Shown here in pieces: positions 1 to 5,981 of a stretch of DNA of 9,618 nucleotides. Source of the stretch: Thioalkalivibrio sp. (GTDB lineage Bacteria; Pseudomonadota; Gammaproteobacteria; SpSt-1174); contig DSBO01000161.1 in NCBI GenBank assembly GCA_011046015.1, positions 1 to 9,618 of the forward strand, given 5' to 3'. Every line of letters starts with the position of its first letter. The stretch's first letter is position 1. A model generated the notes under the pieces. The model was not told the DNA's origin. It did no database searches and saw only the letters and a list, made by a program, of their open reading frames with translations. A program made the position numbers and the translations under genes.

Positions 1-1028
1 ATGACATGGCTACCGGCACTGAGGCCGGCGAGGGCAAAGCTGCCATCCATCGCGGCGGTCGTTTCCAGGCCGGTGCTCGTGCGCAGCGTTGCACCAATAA
101 CGGGTTGGCCGTTGTTGGCGTCCAGTACACGACCACTTACGGCTCCTTCGTTGACTGGCGGCGGCGGTGGCATGTCTTCCAGGGCTGCCAGGGCGCGCAT
201 TGCTAGTGCGGTGACATAGACGCTGTCATTCCAGGAGCCATTGGCCTGTTGGCCTGCCCGCAATGCATCGCTGGCTTCCGCGAGAAGCAGGGTATCCGCG
301 CCGGCGGGCGCCAGTGCCAGTAGCGCAGATGCGGTTTCCCAGTGGTCGCGCCAGCTTGCACCGGCCTGGCGTTCAACGTCGAGGAAGGCTATGGCGCGGG
401 AGATGACCGTGCTGATGTTGTAATCAGTGCGGAAGTGGTTTGCCGCTCGCAGCACGGTGGCGGTTACATAGGCGGCACCGGGTTCGCCTGCTGCCGGATG
501 GTAGCCGCCGTCGGAAGACTGGACCGATAGCAGGTACTCCAGCGCACGAACAGCCGGGGCGGTGCCGCGACGATCGGTAATCGCCAGTGCCTCAAGTGCC
601 AGTGCCGTGTCTAGCGCTGTGCTGTGGTAGCCCTGTGCCTCGCCGAACCCGCCATCGTTGTTCTGATGCGCGAGGAGGTCCGCCACGAGTGTGTCAGCCG
701 GCTCGCCTGCCTTGACCGCGATGGTGATACGGCGTGTCAGCGACTCGGTCGTGGTTGTGGCCTGGGCGGCAAGATAGCTTGTGGCGGAAGAGGTGACGGC
801 GGCGCTTTGCCAGTCGAGTGCGAGCAGTGCTTCAGCCGTGGACTGGTAGCGGCTGGCGGGCTCTGCGGCAGTGGCGAGGCTTCCGTCAGCAAGGGCCTGT
901 GTTTCGATCCATTGTGCGGCTGCTTCGTTGGCGTGGGCCGTGGCGCCAAGGGAAATGGCCAGCAGCAGCCAGGCGAGCGAAAGGGCGGAAAAGACGGCAC
1001 GTACTGCGCCGGATCGACAGGCTTGCAT
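1..1028 (-). CDS. Secreted alpha-toroid (squalene cyclase/prenyltransferase-like) repeat protein with carboxypeptidase-regulatory-like domain, 3' end missing
   Basis: An uninterrupted minus-strand frame of 342 complete codons runs off the left edge, so the C-terminus is missing. The N-terminus is a clear signal peptide: R/K residues, a hydrophobic core at about residues 16-29, and an AHA|NE cleavage site near residue 33. Residues 35-285 carry helical-repeat signatures of the squalene-cyclase/prenyltransferase/alpha-2-macroglobulin toroid fold: HQNNDGGFGE near 121-130, VQSSDGGYHP near 169-178, and QANGSWND near 261-268 followed by YVTALAMRAL. A proline run (287-291) leads into VSGRVLDANNGQPVIGATL (298-315) and an MDGSFALAGLSAGSH segment, typical of carboxypeptidase-regulatory-like beta sandwiches. 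No DxDD cyclase acid motif and no GCGEQ thioester are visible, so enzymatic cyclisation is unsupported. Export is inferred; function is unknown. The ATG at 1028 has GGAG 8 bases upstream on the minus strand. Alanine GCA codons recur more than twenty times, unlike in trpS. Confidence 0.8.
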   Translation of the reverse strand, partial: MQACRSGAVRAVFSALSLAWLLLAISLGATAHANEAAAQWIETQALADGSLATAAEPASRYQSTAEALLALDWQSAAVTSSATSYLAAQATTTTESLTRRITIAVKAGEPADTLVADLLAHQNNDGGFGEAQGYHSTALDTALALEALAITDRRGTAPAVRALEYLLSVQSSDGGYHPAAGEPGAAYVTATVLRAANHFRTDYNISTVISRAIAFLDVERQAGASWRDHWETASALLALAPAGADTLLLAEASDALRAGQQANGSWNDSVYVTALAMRALAALEDMPPPPPVNEGAVSGRVLDANNGQPVIGATLRTSTGLETTAAMDGSFALAGLSAGSHV

Positions 1029-1090
1029 TGTGGAGACTCCATTCTCCGCCGTCAGAGGCGAGCGTTGTCCTACGCTGAAATTGTCAGGCT

Positions 1091-1119
1091 ATTGGAAACG
1101 GCGTTCCATTGATTGTCAA
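1091..1119 (-). promoter_or_regulatory. Sigma70-type promoter for the secreted toroid protein gene
   Basis: On the minus strand a perfect -35 box TTGACA (1114-1119) is separated by 17 bases from TCCAAT (1091-1096), which matches four of six TATAAT positions. Transcription would begin near 1084, giving a leader of about 55 bases before the ATG at 1028. The spacer contains a TGGAA/TTCCA inverted repeat that could bind a regulator. The promoter lies between the ppiC terminator and the gene, so this gene is probably its own transcription unit. Confidence 0.55.
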
Positions 1120-1213
1120 GTCTTGCGTGACCAATGGCGTTTCGTTGAGCGCCAGTGTGCGTCGTGGACAGAGGTGCCTGCGCCACCAAGGCGTAGGCGC
1201 GGAGTCCGGAACG

Positions 1214-1246
1214 AAAAAAGGGCGGGCATCCTGTGGATGCCCGCCC
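1214..1246 (-). terminator. Strong rho-independent terminator after the PpiC-type gene
   Basis: A perfect 12-bp stem (1220-1231 paired with 1235-1246) closes a 3-base loop. Read on the minus strand, the stem GGGCGGGCATCC is followed by a run of six T (A at 1214-1219 on plus). It lies 27 bases beyond the stop codon of the PpiC-type gene, which it should terminate. The A-tract is only on one side, so it works in the minus direction. Confidence 0.93.
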
Positions 1247-1272
1247 CTGGCGTGTGGCCGTTTGTTGTGCGC

Positions 1273-2124
1273 TTACTCCGCGTCGGGGCTTCCGGGTGCG
1301 GGCTTGTCCAGGCGCGTCTCGATCAGGGCGGCTTCGCGCAGCTCGTTCAGGTAGTCGTCGATGAAGTTGCGCTGCAGCTCGTTACGCAGCTGTTCCTCCA
1401 CCTCGGCGAATTCCGGCTTCTGCGTGTCGCGCACATCTTCGAGCAGGATCACGTGCCAGCCGAACTGGGTGTGGACCGGCTCGCGGGTGTAGTTGCGCTT
1501 GTCGAGAGATTCCACGGCCACCGAGAACTCCGGAACCATCATGTCACCGGTGAACCAGCCAAGGTCGCCGCCGTTGGGCGCGGACGGACCGATGGAGCTT
1601 TCCCGGGCCAGGTCGGCAAAGTCGGCGCCATCGTCGAGTTTGACGATGAGTGCGCGGGCGTCGTCCTCCGTTTCCACCAGGATGTGGCGGGCGTGATATT
1701 CCTCGCCCGGGATGCTTTCCAGCAGCTCCTGGTAGGCGGTGTCGAGTTTCGCCTGATCGAACTCCATGTTTTCGAGCTTGTCACGCAGCAGGGTGTTGAT
1801 CAGCACGTTGGCGCGCTGACGGTCGAGCTGAGCCACGACGTCGGGCTGCTGGTGCACACCCTCGCGTTCGGCGGCCTGTTCGAGCAGCTCCATGTTCACG
1901 AGCTCTTCCAGGACGACGTCGGGATTGAGCGGCATGCCGGGCTGCATGCGCTGTTTCATGCCCATGTATTCGTCGAAGGTGGCACGGTCGATGGGCTGGC
2001 CGTTGACGAGGGCCACGGCGTTGGCGGTGTCGCCGGCCGAGGGGGCGGTGTCCTGCTTGTCGCCGCAGGCGGTCAGTCCCAGGGCGGCGATCAGAACGAG
2101 CGGTGCTGCATGACGCATATGCAT
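1273..2124 (-). CDS. PpiC-type (parvulin) peptidyl-prolyl cis-trans isomerase, lipoprotein
   Basis: The predicted 283-residue protein begins with a lipoprotein signal peptide whose lipobox is LTAC, with Cys20 followed by Gly, so outer-membrane retention is likelier than inner. Residues 38-135 form a helical SurA/PrsA-like N-terminal chaperone segment starting VALVNGQPIDRATFDEY. The parvulin domain spans about 141-231, with HARHILV at 144-150, a GGDLGWF motif at 185-191 and QFGWHVILLED at 220-230. This family catalyses isomerisation of X-Pro bonds to help exported proteins fold in the periplasm. The start at 2124 is chosen because AAGGA lies 8 bases upstream; an ATG two codons later is also possible, while the frame stays open back to 2238 without a signal-peptide-like start. 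The gene ends at a strong terminator. It may be co-transcribed with yciB and yciI, although the 162-base gap could hold its own promoter. Confidence 0.9.
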   Translation of the reverse strand: MHMRHAAPLVLIAALGLTACGDKQDTAPSAGDTANAVALVNGQPIDRATFDEYMGMKQRMQPGMPLNPDVVLEELVNMELLEQAAEREGVHQQPDVVAQLDRQRANVLINTLLRDKLENMEFDQAKLDTAYQELLESIPGEEYHARHILVETEDDARALIVKLDDGADFADLARESSIGPSAPNGGDLGWFTGDMMVPEFSVAVESLDKRNYTREPVHTQFGWHVILLEDVRDTQKPEFAEVEEQLRNELQRNFIDDYLNELREAALIETRLDKPAPGSPDAE

Positions 2125-2286
2125 GGGGCGGTTCCTTAGAGGTCCTTTGGTGGATGGTGCGTGACAGTGTAGCGTCTTATGTCTGGCGGTGCGCCGCAGG
2201 GGCTCCCTGCGCCGGCCGCCAAGCATAAAACTCGACATTCTAGCCGGTTCCGCGGCGCAGTGCCGGGACCGACTTCACACAGCGAA

Positions 2287-2586
2287 TCAGGGCAATATCT
2301 TCTTGAAGGGTTTTACCGTTACCTGACGATAGACGCCGGCCTCGATGTAGGGGTCGGCGTCGGCCCAGTTGCGGGCATCGCGCAGCGAGTCGAACTCGGC
2401 GATGACGACGCTGCCCGTGAATCCGGCCTCACCGGGGTCGTTGCTGTCGATGGCCGGGGTCGGGCCCGCCACCAGCAGGCGCCCCTCGGCCTTGAGCTGC
2501 TCGAGTCGCGTCAGGTGGGCCGGGCGCGCGGCGAGCCGCTTGTCCAGGCTGGCCTCGACGTCTTCGCCAATGATGACATACAGCAT
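2287..2586 (-). CDS. yciI: YciI family protein
   Basis: This 99-residue protein matches the small ferredoxin-like YciI family over its full usual length. Diagnostic stretches are MLYVIIGEDVEASLDKRL, RPAHLTRLEQLKAEGRLLVAGP, SNDPGEAGFTGSVVIAEF and DADPYIEAGVYRQVTVKPF. His24 corresponds to the conserved family histidine in RPAH. The biochemical role of YciI is not firmly established; it is generally treated as a putative small enzyme. The ATG is 6 bases after the yciB stop, and its AGGAGG ribosome binding site lies inside the yciB 3' end, so the two genes are almost certainly co-transcribed and possibly translationally coupled. The yciB/yciI pairing is common in gammaproteobacteria. Confidence 0.93.
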   Translation of the reverse strand: MLYVIIGEDVEASLDKRLAARPAHLTRLEQLKAEGRLLVAGPTPAIDSNDPGEAGFTGSVVIAEFDSLRDARNWADADPYIEAGVYRQVTVKPFKKILP

Positions 2587-2592
2587 GTGAGG

Positions 2593-3222
2593 TCAGTCCT
2601 CCTGTTGCTGGGGTTCCTCGTCGGGCATGAAGCGCGCGAGGTAAACGGATTGCAGAATAACGAATGCAAATGTCAGTCCCGTGAGACCGAACAGCTTGAA
2701 GTTCACCCAGGTCTCCTCGCTGTAGCCGTAGGCCACGTAGAGATTCAGCAGGCCCATGGTCAGGAAGAACACGCCCCAGGCCAGGTTTACGTTGCGCCAG
2801 GCCTCGGCGGGTACGGTGATGGCGTGGGCCATCAGGCGTTCCATGATCGGTTTCTGGCCGATGAACTGGCTGCCGATGATGACGATGCCGAACAGCCAGT
2901 TGAGCAGGGTGGGCTTCCACTTGAAGAACAGCGGGTCGTGCAGGGCCAGTGTGAGCCCCCCGAAGATCGCGATCAGGGCCAGCGAGACCACGTGCATGGT
3001 CTCGAAGCGGTGGGTGCGCAACCAGTGTGCGCCCACCTGGATGAAGGCCGCCAGGATCGCCACCAGGGTGGCGAAGAACATGGCGTCCTGGGCCTCCCCG
3101 GTGCGTAGCCCCAGTGGCAGCAGGCCGTTGATGGCCTCCACTACCGGCGCGGGCAGGGCGGCGTAGCCCTTGTAGGCCACGAAGAACAGCAGCACCGGGA
3201 AAAAGTCGAAGAGGAATTTCAT
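2593..3222 (-). CDS. yciB: Intracellular septation protein A (YciB/IspZ family inner-membrane protein)
   Basis: The predicted protein has 209 residues. MKFLFDFFPVLLFFVAYK is the canonical family N-terminus. Further signatures are LALHDPLFFKWKPTLLNWLF, WRNVNLAWGVFFLTMG, NLYVAYGYSEETWVNFKLFG and a C-terminal hydrophobic helix ending in an acidic, glutamine-rich tail. About five to six membrane segments can be drawn. The family is an inner-membrane protein linked to cell-envelope synthesis and septation in E. coli and Shigella. It is somewhat longer than the E. coli protein (about 180 residues), mostly through extra residues around 24-48 between the first two helices. The start at 3222 is chosen by family alignment; the ribosome binding site is weak, and an in-frame ATG upstream near 3255 cannot be excluded. 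It leads the minus-strand yciB-yciI pair and diverges from yciO. Confidence 0.92.
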   Translation of the reverse strand: MKFLFDFFPVLLFFVAYKGYAALPAPVVEAINGLLPLGLRTGEAQDAMFFATLVAILAAFIQVGAHWLRTHRFETMHVVSLALIAIFGGLTLALHDPLFFKWKPTLLNWLFGIVIIGSQFIGQKPIMERLMAHAITVPAEAWRNVNLAWGVFFLTMGLLNLYVAYGYSEETWVNFKLFGLTGLTFAFVILQSVYLARFMPDEEPQQQED

Positions 3223-3250
3223 GCTGGCGGCATCCGTTCGCAAAGAATTC

Positions 3251-3256
3251 ATCATA
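3251..3256 (-). promoter_or_regulatory. Possible -10 element for the yciB-yciI transcript
   Basis: TATGAT on the minus strand, a five-of-six match to TATAAT, sits 28 bases upstream of the chosen yciB ATG in the 129-base divergent gap. No good -35 box is seen at 16-18 bases, so this is a weak call. Confidence 0.25.
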
Positions 3257-3315
3257 CCCGAACCCACGGGACCGAAAAACAGGCCCGGGAGGCTGGTATC
3301 ACGGGTCGGCTTCTG

Positions 3316-3321
3316 TAAAAT
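3316..3321 (+). promoter_or_regulatory. Possible -10 element for yciO
   Basis: TAAAAT on the plus strand, a five-of-six match to TATAAT, lies 30 bases upstream of the yciO ATG in the yciB/yciO divergent gap. The -35 position is poor (CTGGTA at 17 bases), so support rests on the -10 box and location only. Confidence 0.3.
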
Positions 3322-3351
3322 GCCGTTTTTCCAGTGATTTTCAGGTCGGGC

Positions 3352-3975
3352 ATGAGCCAGTATTTCGAGATCCACCCGGAGAATCCCCAGATCCGCCTGG
3401 TTCGCCAGGCGGTGAAGATCATCCGCGAGGGCGGCGTGGTCGTCTACCCGACGGACTCCTGTTACGCCATCGGCTGTCTCATCGGCGACAAGAACGCCAT
3501 GGAGCGCATCCGCCGCATCCGCGACCTGGACGACAAGCACAACTTCACCCTGATGTGCCGCGAGCTGTCCGATATCTCCACTTACGCGAAGATGGACAAC
3601 ATCGCCCACCGGCTGATCAAGGGCCTCACCCCGGGACCCTACACCTTCATCCTCAAGGCCACCCACGAGGTGCCCCGGCGGCTCCAGCCCAAGCGCAAGA
3701 CCATCGGCGTGCGCATTGCCGACAACGCCATCTGCCAGGCGCTGCTGGCCGAGCTGGGCGAGCCGCTGATGAGCACCACGCTGATCATGCCCGACGCCGA
3801 CATGCCCCTGACCGACCCCTACCAGATCCGGGTGTTCCTGGAGCACGACGTGGACCTGGTCATCGACGGCGGCTTCAGCGGGCTGGAGCCCAGCACCGTG
3901 ATCGACCTCACCGAGGGGCACCCCGTGGTGGTGCGCAAGGGCCTGGGCGACATCGGCTGGCTCAACCAGCACTAG
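3352..3975 (+). CDS. yciO: YciO, Sua5/YciO/YrdC family (threonylcarbamoyladenylate synthase-like)
   Basis: The 207-residue protein aligns along its length with E. coli YciO as I recall it: MSQYFEIHPENPQIRLVRQA at the start, GGVVVYPTDSCYAIGC (29-44), HNFTLMCRELSDIS, LTPGPYTFILKAT, RRLQPKRKTIGVRI and PSTVIDLTEGHPVVVRKGLGD. The KRKTIGVR and TD-YAIGC stretches belong to the nucleotide and RNA binding surface of the Sua5/YrdC fold. TsaC/Sua5 members make threonylcarbamoyl-AMP for tRNA t6A37; YciO is a paralogue whose in vivo role is less certain, so the essential TsaC function should not be assumed. The ATG at 3352 is favoured over an in-frame GTG at 3334 because homologues start MSQ. It heads the plus-strand cluster. 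Confidence 0.92.
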   Translation: MSQYFEIHPENPQIRLVRQAVKIIREGGVVVYPTDSCYAIGCLIGDKNAMERIRRIRDLDDKHNFTLMCRELSDISTYAKMDNIAHRLIKGLTPGPYTFILKATHEVPRRLQPKRKTIGVRIADNAICQALLAELGEPLMSTTLIMPDADMPLTDPYQIRVFLEHDVDLVIDGGFSGLEPSTVIDLTEGHPVVVRKGLGDIGWLNQH

Positions 3976-4008
3976 GCGACGGCCTGTCCGGGGCCGCGGC
4001 GTTTTTCG
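3976..4008 (+). terminator. Weak terminator-like hairpin after yciO
   Basis: CGGCC and GGCCG form a 5-bp stem with a 7-base loop shortly after the yciO stop codon, and a run of five T occurs at 4002-4006. The T run is separated from the stem by about five bases, so termination would be partial at best. It could separate yciO from the M50 gene transcript. Confidence 0.25.
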
Positions 4009-4032
4009 CTGATCCCGGCCCCCGCCTTCACG

Positions 4033-4038
4033 TATAAT
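4033..4038 (+). promoter_or_regulatory. Perfect -10 box (TATAAT) just upstream of the M50 protease gene
   Basis: A consensus TATAAT ends only 9 bases before the ATG at 4048. Transcription starting about 7 bases after the box would begin near 4045, giving a leader of three bases or none. The -35 candidate CTGATC (4009-4014, 18-base spacing) is weak. No Shine-Dalgarno sequence is seen before the ATG, which fits a leaderless transcript. Confidence 0.45.
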
Positions 4039-4047
4039 GCGCCGGAC

Positions 4048-4728
4048 ATGAGCATCATTCAGGCCATCAGCATCCTCGCGCTGCCCATCCTGTTCGCCAT
4101 CACTCTGCACGAGGTGGCGCACGGCCTGGCGGCCCGGCACTACGGCGACCGCACGGCCGAACAGCTGGGCCGTCTGTCGCTGAACCCGCTGCGGCACATC
4201 GACCCCGTCGGCACCGTGATCGTGCCGCTGGTGCTGTTCGCCTTGAGCGGCTTCATCTTCGGCTGGGCCAAGCCCGTGCCGGTGGATTTCCGCAACCTGC
4301 GCAACCCCAAGCGGGACATGGCCCTGGTGGCGCTGGCCGGGCCCATGGCCAACCTGGGTATGGCGCTCATCTGGGCCATCCTCATGAAACTGGGTATGAT
4401 GCTGCACGCGAGCACGCCGTTCATCGGCGAGCCCCTGATGTACATGAGCGCGGTCGGCATCTTCCTCAATCTCATCCTGATGGTGTTGAATCTGCTGCCG
4501 ATCCCGCCGCTGGACGGGGGGCGCGTGCTCTCCGGCATCCTGCCGAATCGTTATTCGGCCGTGCTGGACCGGGTAGAGCCGTTTGGTTTCTTCATCCTGC
4601 TGTTCCTGCTGCTGGTCGGCCTGCTGGGCTACCTGCTCTGGCCGCCGCTGCTGTACCTCACGGGGCTGATCGAATCGGCCTTCAATCTTCCCAGCGTACT
4701 GCTGTTTGTCCGCTCGTTGTGGGGATAG
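4048..4728 (+). CDS. Site-2 protease-like M50 family zinc metalloprotease
   Basis: This 226-residue polytopic membrane protein carries all hallmarks of the small M50 (COG1994, YwhC-like) proteases. HEVAH at 21-25, inside the first membrane helix, is the HExxH zinc and catalytic motif. NPLRHIDPVGT at 46-56 and GPMAN at 98-102 follow. NLLPIPPLDGGR at 148-159 supplies the third zinc ligand, Asp156. Hydrophobic helices lie near 3-20, 56-72, 90-118, 132-150 and 182-205. No PDZ domain is present, so it is not RseP. The family cleaves substrates within the membrane; the substrate here is unknown. The gene regularly lies beside trpS-scpA-scpB in gammaproteobacteria. It sits 72 bases after yciO and 25 bases before trpS. 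The ATG lacks a recognisable ribosome binding site. Confidence 0.93.
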   Translation: MSIIQAISILALPILFAITLHEVAHGLAARHYGDRTAEQLGRLSLNPLRHIDPVGTVIVPLVLFALSGFIFGWAKPVPVDFRNLRNPKRDMALVALAGPMANLGMALIWAILMKLGMMLHASTPFIGEPLMYMSAVGIFLNLILMVLNLLPIPPLDGGRVLSGILPNRYSAVLDRVEPFGFFILLFLLLVGLLGYLLWPPLLYLTGLIESAFNLPSVLLFVRSLWG

Positions 4729-4742
4729 TAATAATGTGTCCT

Positions 4743-4756
4743 AAGGAGTTGTTTTG
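4743..4756 (+). promoter_or_regulatory. Ribosome binding site that sets a TTG start for trpS
   Basis: AAGGAG (4743-4748) lies 5 bases before TTG (4754-4756). The next in-frame codons read SSIPAQNQRVVSGMRPTGR, and the frame has no ATG before residue 15, within the family core. The strong site compensates for the weak initiator. Confidence 0.8.
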
Positions 4757-5971
4757 AGTAGCATTCCCGCGCAAAACCAACGTGTCGTCTCCGGCATGCG
4801 ACCGACAGGCCGCCTGCATCTCGGTCACTATCATGGGGTCCTGAAGAACTGGGTCGAGCTGCAGCACAGCTACGAGTGCCTGTTCTTCGTCGCCGACTGG
4901 CATGCGCTCACGACGCATTACGAAGAGCCGGGGGTGATTGCCGACAATGTCTGGGACATGGTCATCGACTGGCTGGCCGCGGGCGTGAGCCCGGGGGCGG
5001 CCAAGCTCTTCATCCAGTCCCGTGTGCCCGAACACGCCGAGCTGCACCTGCTGCTGTCCATGATCACCCCGCTGGGCTGGCTGGAGCGCGTGCCCACGTA
5101 CAAGGACCAGCAGGAAAGGCTCAAGGAGCGGGATCTCGCCACCTACGGCTTCCTCGGTTATCCGCTGCTGCAGAGCGCCGACATCCTCATCTACAAGGCC
5201 GGCCAGGTACCGGTGGGCGAGGACCAGGTCGCGCACGTGGAGCTCACCCGCGAAGTCGCGCGGCGTTTCAACCATCTCTATGGGCGCGAGCCGGGCTTCG
5301 AGGAAAAGGCCGAGGCCGCCATCGACAAGATGGGCAAGAAGAACGCCAAGATGTACCGCGAGTTGCGCAAGAGCTACCAGGAGCAGGGCGACGACCAGGC
5401 GCTGGACGTGGCCCGCGCGCTGCTCGATTCGCAGCAGAACATCTCCATCGGCGATCGCGAGCGCCTGTTCGGCTACCTGGAGGGCTCCGGCAAGATCATC
5501 CTGCCCGAGCCACAGGCCCTGCTCACCAAGGCCTCGAAGATGCCGGGGCTGGACGGGCAGAAGATGTCCAAGTCCTACGGCAACACCATCGCCCTGCGTG
5601 AAGAGCCGGCCGAGGTCGAGAAGAAGCTGCGCACCATGCCCACCGACCCGGCGCGCGTGCGCCGTACCGACCCGGGCGAGCCGGAAAAGTGCCCGGTGTG
5701 GCCGCTGCACCAGGTCTACTCCGACGACGACACGAAGGAATGGGTACAGCAGGGCTGCCGCTCCGCCGGCATCGGCTGCCTGGAGTGCAAGGGCCCGGTA
5801 ATCGAGGCCGTGCTCGCCGAGCTCAAGCCGATCCGCGAGCGTGCGCAGGAGTACATCGACGATCCGGGTGCCGTGCGCAGCGTGATCGCCGAGGGCTGCG
5901 AGGCCGCCCGCGACATCGCCGAGGAGACCCTCGACGAAGTAAAGAAGGCCATGGGCCTTGCCTACCGTTGA
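4754..5971 (+). CDS. trpS: Tryptophanyl-tRNA synthetase, long form with a four-cysteine (4Fe-4S-like) site
   Basis: This 405-residue class Ic synthetase charges tRNA-Trp with tryptophan. The HIGH motif appears as HLGH at 22-25 within MRPTGRLHLGHYHG, and the KMSKS loop is intact at 270-274. FVADWHALTTHY, YPLLQSADILIYKA and VGEDQVAHVELTRE form the tryptophan-binding Rossmann core. The protein is about 70 residues longer than E. coli TrpRS, with an insertion around residues 180-260 between the core and KMSKS. Cys313, Cys335, Cys342 and Cys345 give C-x21-C-x6-C-x2-C, nearly the pattern reported for the 4Fe-4S cluster in the anticodon region of Thermotoga maritima TrpRS (x22-x6-x2 as I recall it). 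Initiation is at TTG. The stop is 10 bases before scpA, so the two are co-transcribed. Confidence 0.96.
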   Translation: MSSIPAQNQRVVSGMRPTGRLHLGHYHGVLKNWVELQHSYECLFFVADWHALTTHYEEPGVIADNVWDMVIDWLAAGVSPGAAKLFIQSRVPEHAELHLLLSMITPLGWLERVPTYKDQQERLKERDLATYGFLGYPLLQSADILIYKAGQVPVGEDQVAHVELTREVARRFNHLYGREPGFEEKAEAAIDKMGKKNAKMYRELRKSYQEQGDDQALDVARALLDSQQNISIGDRERLFGYLEGSGKIILPEPQALLTKASKMPGLDGQKMSKSYGNTIALREEPAEVEKKLRTMPTDPARVRRTDPGEPEKCPVWPLHQVYSDDDTKEWVQQGCRSAGIGCLECKGPVIEAVLAELKPIRERAQEYIDDPGAVRSVIAEGCEAARDIAEETLDEVKKAMGLAYR

Positions 5972-5981
5972 GGGATGAAGC

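Noticed and set aside
1..219. Short plus-strand frames at the left edge
   Set aside because: They are antisense to the toroid protein gene and have no recognisable features.
871..2139. Long plus-strand open frame over the toroid gene start and the PpiC gene
   Set aside because: It is antisense to a clear parvulin lipoprotein gene and crosses a strong terminator and promoter; it is a composition artefact.
2245..2271. Imperfect hairpin between yciI and the PpiC gene
   Set aside because: On the transcribed minus strand the stem has an A-C mismatch and no T run, so it is not a supportable terminator.
2593..4407. A 604-codon minus-strand frame covering yciB and continuing antisense to yciO and the M50 gene
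   Set aside because: Only the last 209 codons match a known family (YciB). The rest is a GC-rich shadow opposite two well-supported genes.
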